NCBI GenBank assembly: GCA_023807065.1
Contig: JAJJLU010003677.1
Span: forward strand, 1 to 39,305
Length of the DNA: 39,305 bases
From: Isotricha intestinalis
Taxonomy: Eukaryota; Ciliophora; Litostomatea; Vestibuliferida; Isotrichidae
Direction: 5' to 3'
Position numbers and translations under genes: made by a program. The notes beneath the pieces were generated by a model. It was not told where the DNA came from. It was given only the letters and a program-made list of their open reading frames with translations, and ran no database searches. The number at the start of each line of letters is the position of its first letter. Position 1 is the first letter of the stretch. Below are positions 8,459 to 18,269 of the stretch, piece by piece.

Positions 8459-10081
8459 ATGTCATCAATTAGGAAACTAAATTTAAATTATTTAACTCCA
8501 AAAAATAAAGATTTAATTAATCCATTTGGAATTCAAAATAAACTTGAAAATCCATTTAAAATTACTCCAAATACATCTCCTTATGATTTTAAATATTTTT
8601 GTCATCAAAGAAAAAGAAATTTATTTTCAACAGGAGAACCCACAATAGGAAAAGAACCAAATGTAGAAAGTAATTTTAAACCTGTTTCGAAAGAAGCGAA
8701 TTATTTTACTAGAAATATTCCATATATTAAAAATAAAGATATAAAAATTTTTAGAAGATATGAGTATGATAATTATGATTATAAAGTTGATAGAACTAAA
8801 CAATATGATATGAAAAAAATAAATCCTATACAACCTAAACATTCAACCCTATATAAAACTACAGTTTTTAGAGGAAATAAATTTATTATTGACTCAAAAA
8901 AATATGAAGAAAAAAAGTCTCCAGTAAATTTATTAGAAGAATATATACAGCAATTAGAAGAAGAAAATAAAGCTAAATATGATACTCCTTCAGTTAATAA
9001 TAAAATGCAAAAGCGAAAACCTTATGTAGCAGGAGATTCCCTTTATAAAGAATTAACATTAAAAAAAAATGAATTATTGTCTCAATTTTCAAATAGGAAT
9101 ACAAAAGACATAATTTATCAAAATAAAAATAAAGTTAATAAAGAAGCATTAAATGGTTATGAAGGAAAGTTAATTAAAAGTAAAATGGATAATATTCCAA
9201 TAACTTTTCCAACAACATATATTTATAATAAAAAATATAGAAGTATTAGTGAAAGAGAAAGATATGAAAAAATGACTGATACTTTTCTTAAGTTAAAACA
9301 TTTATCTTTTATTGATCAAAATAATAGATTTCAAAATCAATATATTAAAGACTTTACTAAAAGATATGGTTTTAATGCTTTATCTGATGAACAAATATTC
9401 AATTTTTCAAGATTTTTATTAAATGAACCTTTTCCTATTGATGTTAATAAATCTATGAAAGAAAATGTTAATTTAGCTTTAAGTTTTTCTGATAAAAATA
9501 TAAGTAATTATAAATCATTAAATAATAAAAGTAATATTATTAGTGATCGTACTTATAGAAGTTCTTCAACTGGAAAATCAACAATTGATGCTAACAAACC
9601 AAAATTAAAAAATTTATTATCAGATATGGAAAAACAAAGTAAATTATATAGAACAAAAAATGAAAAAGATACAGAAACAATTTATAAAGAATTAACAAAT
9701 GAATTAGATTCAATTAAAACTCAAAGAAATATAAATAAAAACATTGAAATTCCTTTACCTTATCAAAAATTTAATGATTCTTTATTAATTACTCAAAAGG
9801 AAATTTCAAATAATAATTCTGATAAAAACATTGATTTAAGATTAGGAAGAAAGGATTTTGAAAGTGAAATTTTTAATAAAACTACTCCAATTAAATCAAA
9901 AAATAAATTGGTTGATATGAATAAAAGATTATATTATAATTGGATTGAAAAGCAAAATGGATATGACTTAAATCAAATTGAAAAAAATAAAAAAATGACT
10001 GAATATATTGTAAGAGAAAGAACAAAGAGAAAAATTATAATGGATAATTTAAAAAAACAATATCAAAATGATTTAAAATAA
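8459..10081 (+). CDS. Hypothetical protein, Lys/Asn-rich, no recognised domain
   Basis: I start at the ATG at 8459; the open frame extends upstream to a TTG at 8402, but the extra residues come from A+T-only sequence and lack an ATG. The protein is 540 aa, highly charged, with no signal peptide, membrane segment, Cys pattern or known motif. The N-terminal third has repeated aromatic/Pro elements (NPFGIQ, NPFKIT, YFTRNIPY). A short helix-forming stretch near residues 155-170 (LLEEYIQQLEEENK) and the last 50 residues could form coiled coil. I do not recognise a family. A structural or cytoskeletal role would fit the composition but is a guess. Stop is TAA. Confidence 0.75.
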   Translation: MSSIRKLNLNYLTPKNKDLINPFGIQNKLENPFKITPNTSPYDFKYFCHQRKRNLFSTGEPTIGKEPNVESNFKPVSKEANYFTRNIPYIKNKDIKIFRRYEYDNYDYKVDRTKQYDMKKINPIQPKHSTLYKTTVFRGNKFIIDSKKYEEKKSPVNLLEEYIQQLEEENKAKYDTPSVNNKMQKRKPYVAGDSLYKELTLKKNELLSQFSNRNTKDIIYQNKNKVNKEALNGYEGKLIKSKMDNIPITFPTTYIYNKKYRSISERERYEKMTDTFLKLKHLSFIDQNNRFQNQYIKDFTKRYGFNALSDEQIFNFSRFLLNEPFPIDVNKSMKENVNLALSFSDKNISNYKSLNNKSNIISDRTYRSSSTGKSTIDANKPKLKNLLSDMEKQSKLYRTKNEKDTETIYKELTNELDSIKTQRNINKNIEIPLPYQKFNDSLLITQKEISNNNSDKNIDLRLGRKDFESEIFNKTTPIKSKNKLVDMNKRLYYNWIEKQNGYDLNQIEKNKKMTEYIVRERTKRKIIMDNLKKQYQNDLK

Positions 10082-10330
10082 TAATTTATTATTTTTTGTA
10101 AAAACAATTAAAAAATATTTTCAATACCCAACATCTTTAAATATAAAAAATAAAATTTAAAAAAGAAAAAAACATAAAAAACAAAATTAAAGCAATTATA
10201 TTATAATTTTTTAAAAAATCTTAATGAAAATAAAATAATAAAATAAATAAAAAAATCTTTTGAAAAATATATTTTCCCCATTTAAAAAAAATATAAAAAT
10301 AAAACCCCCGAAATTAAAAGGAAAAAAAAA

Positions 10331-11419
10331 ATGTTTTCAAAAAATCTTATAGTCATATTATTATTTGCAATATTATTTCAAATAACATATCAAAAACACA
10401 AAGTAGAAGAAGTAGACGCAGAAACAAAACATAAAGAACATGTTTTCTTAATAAAAACAAATTTAACAAAAGAAGAAGTTCAAGAAAGACTTTCAAAGCC
10501 AAAAAAAAATGAAGTTGACAATGAAAATGAAGAAAATGATATTGATGGAAAAATAGTTTCTGATCCTTCAAGTAATGTTAAACACACTACAAGTTTAAAA
10601 CAAAAAGATAAAGATAAAGCAAAAGAAGGAAAAAAAAATAGAAAGAGTAAATTGAATGAAAAAAAAAATGAAAAAAAAGAAGAAAAAAAAGAAAAAAAAG
10701 AAGAAAAAAAAGAAAAAAAATCAGAAAAAAGTAAGAAAGAAGAAAAAAAGGAAAAAAAATCAGAAAAAAAGGGAAAAAGTAAAAAAGAAGAAAAAAAAGA
10801 AAAAAGTAAAAAAGAAGAAAAAGGTAAAAAAGAGGAAAAAAAGAATAAAAATGAAGAAAATGTAACAGAAGAAAATGCAGTAGAAAATTCAGAAGAAATT
10901 CCAGAAGAAGTTCAAGAAGAAGTTCCTGAAGAAGTAACAGAACAATTAAGTGAAGAAGTAACAGAACAATTAACTGAAGAAACAACAGAACAATTAAGTG
11001 AAGAAGTTCCTGAAGGATTGAATGAAGAAATAACAGAACAAGTAAATGAAGAAGTTCCTGAAGAAAAAACTGAAGAAGTTCCAGAAGAAAATTTATCTGC
11101 TGAAGAAACATTTGCTGATAAAGTTAAAAAAGTTGTTAATGATACTGAAGATTTAGTTAATTCTACTGTTTTATTAAAGAAAAGAAATATAAATAAAAAA
11201 AATAATAAAAAAAATAATAATAAAAAAAATAATTCCAATGGTTCTAACTTCTTCTCTGCTTTATTTATTGTTGTTTTGTTTATTGTTATTTTTGTTCTTG
11301 GAACTAATTTTAATGATGTTAAAACTAAATTTATGAATGAATATAAAACTGGATTATTAAATAATTTTTCTAATGAACATAAAAAAAATGATGATTATGC
11401 TGCTATTGTTGATTATTAA
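10331..11419 (+). CDS. Type I membrane protein with Lys/Glu repeat ectodomain
   Basis: The 362-aa protein begins with a clear signal peptide (hydrophobic IVILLFAILF, residues 7-16). Residues 88-176 are a Lys/Glu low-complexity tract built from KKEEKKEK and SKKEEK units. Residues about 185-260 are an acidic repeat of 8-9 residues with the theme EEVTEQLS / EEVPEE / EEITEQVN. A poly-Lys/Asn stretch (residues 280-300) precedes one transmembrane segment (about 303-323, LFIVVLFIVIFVLG), leaving a tail of about 40 residues that ends in DYAAIVDY. The protein should enter the secretory pathway with a charged lumenal or extracellular repeat domain. Repeat proteins of this kind vary in length between strains. 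The function is unknown, and no homologous family is claimed. Confidence 0.8.
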   Translation: MFSKNLIVILLFAILFQITYQKHKVEEVDAETKHKEHVFLIKTNLTKEEVQERLSKPKKNEVDNENEENDIDGKIVSDPSSNVKHTTSLKQKDKDKAKEGKKNRKSKLNEKKNEKKEEKKEKKEEKKEKKSEKSKKEEKKEKKSEKKGKSKKEEKKEKSKKEEKGKKEEKKNKNEENVTEENAVENSEEIPEEVQEEVPEEVTEQLSEEVTEQLTEETTEQLSEEVPEGLNEEITEQVNEEVPEEKTEEVPEENLSAEETFADKVKKVVNDTEDLVNSTVLLKKRNINKKNNKKNNNKKNNSNGSNFFSALFIVVLFIVIFVLGTNFNDVKTKFMNEYKTGLLNNFSNEHKKNDDYAAIVDY

Positions 11420-11861
11420 ATTTAAAATTTTATGTCAAAAAAAAATATTGGAGTATTTTGCGGTATGGTCAGTTAGGTTTTTTTTTTGATATTTAATTAT
11501 TTTTTATTTTTTGAAAAACGTTGAAAATATTTTTATAATTTTTTTTTATTGTTAAAATTTGAAAAAATACAAATTATTCAAAATAAAATAACATTTTTGA
11601 GTATAAATAAAATAATTTTATACATTTTATTATTATTGAATTGTTTTATTTGTAATTTCAAAACAATAAATTAAGAGAGTTTTAATAATTAAATTTAAGA
11701 ATACTGAATCTTTTCTATATAATGAATAAAAAAATATAAACTCTTAATAATAATTTCGGTCTAAATTTTGAGAAACCCTTTAATTATTTTAAGAAAAAGC
11801 ATTTATATTTTGATATTGCTCAAAGAAAAAGTTAGATAATTATTGAGTTAGTTATAAATAA
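11420..11861. other. Intergenic, 3' side of repeat membrane protein
   Basis: A+T-rich gap. A short patch of mixed composition near 11455-11480 (ttgcggtatggtcagttagg) stands out but forms no tRNA or recognised RNA. Nothing else is seen. Confidence 0.45.
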
Positions 11862-12943
11862 ATGAATTCAACATCAAATAAAAATAGTAATGACAAAAGT
11901 GGAAGTAATTCAGGTAATTAGTTAAATCAAGAAAAAATAATACAGTAAATTTAAGTTTTAAAAGAAATATAATGAATTATCTAAATTTAAAAGAAGAAGA
12001 TTAACAAAAGAAAAAATGCATTTTCACTTAAAAATTTAGAACACAAAAGTTAAAGAATTAATAGTAAAATGTAATGAAGAAAATAAAGTATGTTTAAATA
12101 AAAAAGATGATATTTATAAAGTTAAAAATAATATATTACTGAAATAAATACTCAAATGAAAATTATTTTATTCACTTTTGATGGTTTTATATCAGAAAAG
12201 ATATTTAAAAAATGCCTCCAAAAAATAAAAGAATTTTTGTTAAAAGATATAAGCTTTTGAAAATATTTTTATGAAATAAATAGATTGAGTTTTTCACTGA
12301 TTATTTTTTTTTCCCCAAATAAATCATTTAATTTAAGCATAAGTGTGGAATGTAGAAAAAATTTTGAAAAATATATAGTATTGTTATTTTAGATTTTGCC
12401 TATCATGATATAACTTATTTAATATTAGCTCAAATCAAAAAATATTTGAAAAAAATTTCTAAAGTTGAATTACTCTTTTATTGAAACCTAAAACTTTAAA
12501 GAATGTACTTTATTGTTTCATTTACCTGAAATAAGTGTTGAAAGATATAAAATTTATTGAGAATATAATTCATTATTCAAAAAATTTTTATGGAAAAATA
12601 AAACAATGGACACAATAATCAAACAAGAGAAATGAAGACAAAGAAAAAAAAAAAATTCAAAAAATTCAAATATATTTATTAGAGAAGAGAAAGTTTATTT
12701 TTATAGGCCAATTGAAAATAATATCTATAAATCAATAAAGTAAGTATTATAAAAGTAAAATATATATAAAATATATTAATATATTAAGGTATATATTTTT
12801 TTATATAACATTTTATAATATTTAAAACAATTTTAGAATGGATTAATTCCTTGAAGATTGGATTTATAGTTAATTAAAATTGAAACTGCATGAAACTTTC
12901 TGTTTATTAGAGTAAAACAATTATATGAAGAAAAAATAGAAGA
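11862..12943 (+). pseudogene. Decayed coding relic, coiled-coil type N-terminus
   Basis: From an ATG at 11862 the plus strand shows long protein-like stretches linked by frame changes. The first is Ser/Asn-rich, then comes a coiled-coil-like part (ELSKFKRRRLTKEK, VKELIVKCNEENKV), then KKYLKKISKVELLFY, IIHYSKNFYGKIKQW and VYFYRPIENNIYKS, and finally FLEDWIY and LKLKLHETFCLLE. In-frame TAA and TAG codons mostly lie where Gln would fit the heptads. A GT..AG segment (12738-12836, GTAAGT to TTTTAG) joins two open stretches and looks like an intron. The end overlaps the start of the surface-protein gene at 12944. I recognise no family. A live gene with several introns cannot be excluded. Confidence 0.45.
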
Positions 12944-13513
12944 ATGAGAGAAAAAAAAAAGATGAAAATAAATGTCTTCATATTTTTTACTTTAATAATA
13001 TTGATAATTTCTGCCCCATGTGATACTTCTGGAATATCAAAATCTGATTGTACAGGGAATGCAACATGTGCATGGACTCCCAAAAAAGTATGTTCAGGCT
13101 CTGCTACATGTGAAGCAGTAGATGTTGAAGGCACATGTACAAACACAAAAACAGGATGCACACATGATGAAACTGCAGCAACTTGTAAGGTTACTAATAG
13201 CGAAAATGCCTGTGATAATGGATTTACTGATAAAACTACTTGTGAAGATTGTCAATGGGTAGACAGTTCAACCGCAGGAACTTGTGCAGTTGCAGTTAAT
13301 CCTGCAGAAATTGCTAATTGTGCCACTGTTGATACTACTGATAGTACTAAATGCAAAACTTGTGAAGATGGATATACTTTATCTTCTGATGCTAAGAAAT
13401 GTGAAAAAACTGATTCTGGTTCTGGTTCTGATTCTAATGCAAATTCTAATTCTAATTCTAGCTTTGTTTTAAAAGTTACTTCAATAATTGGATTATTACT
13501 ATTTTTATTCTAA
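12944..13513 (+). CDS. Cys-rich GPI-anchored surface protein, immobilization-antigen-like
   Basis: The 189-aa protein has a signal peptide (FIFFTLIILIISA), 16 cysteines in a Thr/Ser/Ala-rich ectodomain, and a C-terminal hydrophobic tail (VTSIIGLLLFLF) after a Ser/Asn/Gly spacer, the standard GPI-anchor signal layout. The last Cys module, CKTCEDGYTLSSDAKKC, is of the CxxCxxGYxL type typical of ciliate immobilization antigens and similar protist surface proteins. The ATG at 12962 (MKINVF) would give an equally good signal peptide and may be the true start. The gene uses more G and C than its neighbours (gca, ggc, tgc codons), as expected for a Cys/Ala/Thr-rich protein. It is much shorter than typical i-antigens, which carry several modules. 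Its role is probably cell-surface coat. Confidence 0.8.
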   Translation: MREKKKMKINVFIFFTLIILIISAPCDTSGISKSDCTGNATCAWTPKKVCSGSATCEAVDVEGTCTNTKTGCTHDETAATCKVTNSENACDNGFTDKTTCEDCQWVDSSTAGTCAVAVNPAEIANCATVDTTDSTKCKTCEDGYTLSSDAKKCEKTDSGSGSDSNANSNSNSSFVLKVTSIIGLLLFLF

Positions 13514-13929
13514 AAAGTTTTTTTCCATAAATTAAAAAAAATAATTTTATAGTGATTAACTGTTAAATATAGAAAACACTCTAATTATAATTACATTAAT
13601 TGAATTCAAAATTGAATTAATGGCAATATATGTTAAATAATAAATTTAGTTTTTAATTGTTTATAAATATTATTAAAATAAAAAATAAATGAATGAATTT
13701 TTATGAACTCGAAATTTATAACTTATAGAAAAAGCAAATTATTTTAAGGGAAGAATAATAATAATTCAATATTATTTTTTATCATTGATTTTTTTACTTT
13801 TCATATATTAAATTCAATGTTTTTTAATTTTTATAAATAAAAAGCTTTTTATAAAAGTAAGTATTCCAATTTATAATAAAAAAGAGTAAATAAAAATCAT
13901 ATTAACTTTAAATATATTTAATAATTTTA
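13514..13929. other. Intergenic, contains one copy of a dispersed repeat
   Basis: A+T-rich gap. It holds the repeat copy at 13705-13750 and a GT..AG segment with intron-like ends (13858-13930, GTAAGT to TTTTAG, plus strand) that I could not attach to an open frame. Confidence 0.4.
13705..13750. repeat. Dispersed repeat, copy A
   Basis: Matches 27317-27364 over about 46 bases with a shared core gaaatttataacttata and a few substitutions and one small indel. Confidence 0.5.
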
Positions 13930-14370
13930 GAATAATCATTTTTATTTTTTTAATTATTCAGATTATAACTTTCTTTAGGATAATTACTTAAAATATAATA
14001 AAAAGGCATATTATTATTAATAAAAGAAGGCTTGCATCATTATTTAAATTTATAACATAAGACTTTAACATATCAACTTCTCCTAATTGAATTTAAAATA
14101 AAGTTTAAAACATCTTTTGAGTTCTTATTTTACATTGACTTTGATATTTTTATTTTTCTAAAACTTTTTTCTCAAATTCTACTGAATTATACTAATTATT
14201 TAGTCATCAAAATATAACTTATAATAAATTCTATTTAAATATCATCTATAGTAACTCCATAATTTACCTCTTGAGAAATTTCAATTTTTTTTTTGAATCA
14301 ACTTAATAATTCCATATTTTCTCCAATAAATTTGTGATTCAGGTATATTGAAAGAATATTAAGAAAAAAG
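13930..14370 (-). pseudogene. Possible decayed coding relic
   Basis: The minus strand reads protein-like in one frame (KKKIEISQEVNYGVTIDDI, NSKDVLNFILNSIRRS, CKPSFINNNMPFYYILSNYP), with TAA and TGA codons at about one per 14 codons. That is only slightly rarer than chance at this composition, so the call is weak. No family is recognised. Confidence 0.3.
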
Positions 14371-14635
14371 TATTCACATTTTCCAAAAGAATTTTAATTT
14401 GTAACTATTATTTATAAAATAAAAAATGTGAATATTATTTTTGAAATAATCTTGAAGAAATTTATATTTCATTATTTATAAAATAATAATAAATAAAAAA
14501 ATAAAAAAATTTAATAATATATTAAAAACTATATATAATAATTTATAATTTTGATATTCTAAATACATAAGAAAATAAAAACTAAAAAATAAAATACTTT
14601 AAATATTGTAATGTTCTTCTTTAACTTCTTTAAAT

Positions 14636-16800
14636 TTAATTATTTTCCAATTTAATTAATTCAATACTCTTTTGATTAAGATCAATTAGATAAAAAAAAT
14701 CACTATAAATAGCAGAAAATTGTCCAAAAACATTATCTCCAAAATTACAAAACAATTTTCCATCAAATTCATCTTTAACAGGTAATTTAAAATCATCATT
14801 TTTCTTAATTGAATTTTCTTTATAAGAATAATTAAAACATTCATCAATATTATCTTCTTTTGGATCATATTTTCCTCCTAATAACAATAATTCATCATTA
14901 TTAATTTGGACAACTCCTAAATAAAAAGGTAACATAATATTAGAATTAACACTAAATCTTTCCCATTTATTATCATTATCATTTTTAGTAATATCTAATT
15001 TTTCAATTTGATTAATTAAGGAATTATCATTTGAATCACATAATCCTCCAAATAAAAAAATAAATTTATCTTCAATACAAACACAACTTGGCCATGATCT
15101 AGAAACTTCTAAAGAAGGTAATGAAGACCATTGATTTGTTTCAATATTATATTTTTCAACTTTTTTATTTTTAAAACCTGAAATTGCAAAAATAAAATTA
15201 TTAATACCAATTAATCTATGATATGAATGACCTGAAGGCATATCTTCTAAACGAATAAATTCATTTGATAATTTATTATATTTATATAACATTTTAGAAG
15301 TTGCATATCCTCCACTTATATAAAATTTACCTTTAAAATTTAAGGTTGAATGATATGCCCAAAATTTTTTAAATAAACATTGACTTAAATCAACATTTAC
15401 TTTTGAAATTTTTTTACTTTCTTTGTCAAATATAATTAAATTAGTAGTTTTTGCTTCAATATTATATAATAAATTCATATTTGTATCTTCATAACTTTCC
15501 TCAATTATTTTTCCTTTATTTATATTTAAATTATTATTTATTGTTCCAATATTTGAAACACTTTTTTTTTTTTTAAAATTTGATTCTATTGATTTAATAT
15601 AATTTTTTTTGTCTTTAGAAGGAGATAATAAAGTTACTAAATTCATTTTTCCAAAATGTTGATTCATTGATGATGAATTAAAATGTGAATTTTTAATATC
15701 AGAATTAATTGTTTTTTCTAAATTTATTGTATTTCCTAAAAATGGTAATCCATTATTCGTTGATAAATTGTTGTTTGAAGAAAAAATATAATCTTCTTGA
15801 AATTTATATTCTTTAATATAATTATATTCTTCCATTAAATCTGAATATATATTTTCTATTCTACGATGAAAATCTTCAAATATATCTTTTAATATTTCAA
15901 TTTTTTTTTTTATTTGAACTAATGTTTCATTTATTTTATTTGAGTTATTTTTTATATTAGAATATTTACAATAAAAATCAATAAAATTTTTTTCTAAACG
16001 AATTGTTGTTTCTTTTTGAGATTCCTCAAATAAAATATCTACTTTTTCTATATATTCTAAAATAAAAGGATATAAATTAATAAAATCATTTTTAAAATCA
16101 GAATAAATATCATTGTATTTTTTTTGAATATTATTAACTGTTTCAGATATTGAATCTATTTTATAATATATTTTTTCTCTAAGATCTTTAAATACATCTA
16201 CTTCACTTATATTTTCATTTAACCCATTTTCTTTAAGATTTTTAATTAAATTTTCTTTATTTTCTTTTAATTCTTTAATATATTTTAAAATTTCTTTTTT
16301 TTCTAAAGTTTTATGGTCTTTATGCTTTTCTTTGCAATTTTCACAAAATGCTAATCCACAAGTAATACAAATATATAATTCTTTATCTCCATTATGAAAT
16401 CTACATTTTGGTGTTAATTTATTTATTATCTTTTCTTTCATTTTATTTTCTGAATTTAATATTGATTCAGTCATACTTATTGAAACCATTACTAAATCTA
16501 ATGAATCATTATTACAAATATTACCAATTAATTCATTTTCTTTTGTTAATTCTTTTCCTTTATAATATAAATTTATAACTTTCTCATCATTATTTGTATA
16601 GTTTTTTTGTAAATTTCTTTTTATATCTTTTACTGTACTTTTAGAATTTATATTTTGTTTTATTTTTTCATCTTTATTTAATATTGTACAAGTTATTATT
16701 CTATCATATCTTGGATTATTTATAATTCTTTGAAGCTATATTTGATTATATTTTTATATACATTTCCAGCTTCTTTTTCTTTTGCTACACAGGCTCCCAT
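14636..16800 (-). CDS. Ubiquitin-like / B-box / coiled-coil / kelch protein, myristoylation-type N-terminus
   Basis: The gene starts at the ATG at 16800. Exon 1 is 16762-16800 (13 codons), a 26-nt GT..AG intron spans 16736-16761, and exon 2 runs in frame to TAA at 14636, giving 712 aa. The start is MGACVAKE, so Gly2 and Cys4 fit N-myristoylation and palmitoylation. Residues 20-98 form a ubiquitin-like domain (STVKDIKRNL, then VINLYYKGKELTKENELIG). A B-box zinc finger follows with all ligands: C124, H127, C136, C139, C144, C147, H151, H154. A coiled coil lies at about 155-320. C-terminal kelch repeats span about 470-690 (GKFYISGG, NFIFAISGF, KFIFLFGGL, ELLLLGGKY). No RING finger is present, so it is not a standard TRIM ligase. 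A membrane-tethered adaptor in ubiquitin signalling is inferred. Confidence 0.85.
16736..16761 (-). other. 26-nt spliceosomal intron
   Basis: On the minus strand it reads GTATATAAAAA...ATATAG. Removing it joins 13 codons starting MGAC to an 82-codon frame that completes a ubiquitin-like domain and runs in frame into the long ORF. Without splicing the first frame meets a stop. Confidence 0.8.
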
Positions 16801-17460
16801 TAATTATAACATAAAAGTTAATATTTTTATTTAAAAAAATGACATCATAAAAAAATATTATTTTATATTTATTTTTATAAAGAAACTCATTTTCATAAAA
16901 TATTATACATCAGATTCAATTTAGATATAAATTCTTTGAATATTTTGCATCACTATTGTATCAATCACTTTATTTTAGTATTTATATATTTCTCCATATA
17001 TTTTCTCTTTTTATTTTAATTGTTAATAATTCATTTTACAAATGAAATTAAAAAATCCTATTTTTTTACCATTAATTCAAGTTTAAATTTGGGGTAAACT
17101 TAGATTATTTTAATTTACTCTAATAATCTAAAGCAGCAAAATAGGAAAAGATAATATTGCTTTATATGATGAATTTATTTCAATAAGTATCACAATAAAA
17201 TAAAAAGCTTCTCAGTCTGGTATAATAATCTCTTCTGAAAGTAATCAAAATTTCATTTAAATCATTAAGAAATAGGAAATTCAATAATAAGAAGGACATA
17301 CAATATTTTTTTATCTCTAATTTTTTAAACAACAATATTTGACAAAAAGAAATAAAATCTTTTTCAATAAATATTAACGTTAATAATTAAAATAATTTAA
17401 ACTAAAGAATAAATTTTCTTTTTTTTCTATATCATTCTTTAATTACTAATTAGTATTTAT
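16801..17460. other. Intergenic upstream of the B-box gene
   Basis: A+T-rich. Around 17041-17370 the plus strand has a frame beginning with ATG that contains GKDNIALYDEFIS, but it carries roughly nine stops in 110 codons, so no gene is claimed. Confidence 0.35.
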
Positions 17461-17981
17461 AATGATATGAATATTTTATAAATCTTTATTATCTGAACGC
17501 CTACTTTAATTCTTTCGAAATTGATGATATTTTTACTCTGAACTCATATAAATTTATCATGTTTTTATTTTCTTTATGTAATTCAATTGTTGTATTTCAT
17601 TATTTATATTTTTGATAAATATTGAAAACTTCTACCTTTTTGTTTTTGAAATTCATTTTTTATTTTGGTTTTTATTTTCATTTAAAAACTTTATCATTAA
17701 TATAATATCCATCTCTCACCATAACAAGTGCATATTTTTTATGATTTTTATCTAAATTTCAATATTCTACATCATCCCTTTTGTTATAAAGAATTTCACT
17801 AAAACTTATTCTTCTATTTTAATAATCATTTAATTGAATTATTTATTTTCTTTATTATTTTATAAATTTGATAATTTTATTATATCTTTTTCATTAAAGT
17901 CATTTATTTTTGATATTATTTTTTTATGAAAAATTTTGTGTCTCTTTTTTTTGTTTTTTTGGTTTTTGATTCTTCATTCAT
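17461..17981 (-). pseudogene. Decayed coding relic with frame changes
   Basis: On the minus strand a frame from ATG at 17981 gives a short basic start. After a frame change there is INDFNEKDIIKLSN. After another there are about 45 codons with a single TGA (SFSEILYNKRDDVEY, HKKYALVMVRDGYYIND, roughly 17690-17822). The richer codon use of this last part marks it as former coding sequence. No family is recognised. Confidence 0.4.
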
Positions 17982-18269
17982 TTTTTATATCAATTCAAGA
18001 TTTAATTTGGATTGTTGTTTCATTTTATAAACTTTTTAATATTATCTTTTTCTAATTATTAGAAATAATTCATTATTATTCTTATTAATATTTAAGAAGA
18101 TTAAATAATGTTAACTTCAAAGTTTTTAATTAAAGAATTGTTGTTTAGATTTCAAAATTGAATTATTTCTTTATTGTTTTATCATTATCTTTTTATATTC
18201 GTTGTAATATATATAATATTGTTTTCCATTTTTATTAAAAATTAATAATAACAAAATGAATATTAAACT

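Noticed and set aside
10587..11238. Long Leu/Phe- and Ser-rich open frames antisense to the Lys/Glu repeat gene.
   Set aside because: They are mirror images of the repeat tract; the sense frame has a signal peptide, a membrane segment and a normal start.
11450..11490. Patch of mixed composition after the repeat membrane gene, considered as a small RNA.
   Set aside because: No cloverleaf, box motifs or stable stem could be drawn.
17041..17370. Plus-strand frame from an ATG with GKDNIALYDEFIS and QQY-like pieces, faintly recalling the RAD9 N-terminus when stops are read as Gln.
   Set aside because: About nine in-frame stops in 110 codons is close to the chance rate for this composition, and the resemblance depends on assigning Gln to them.
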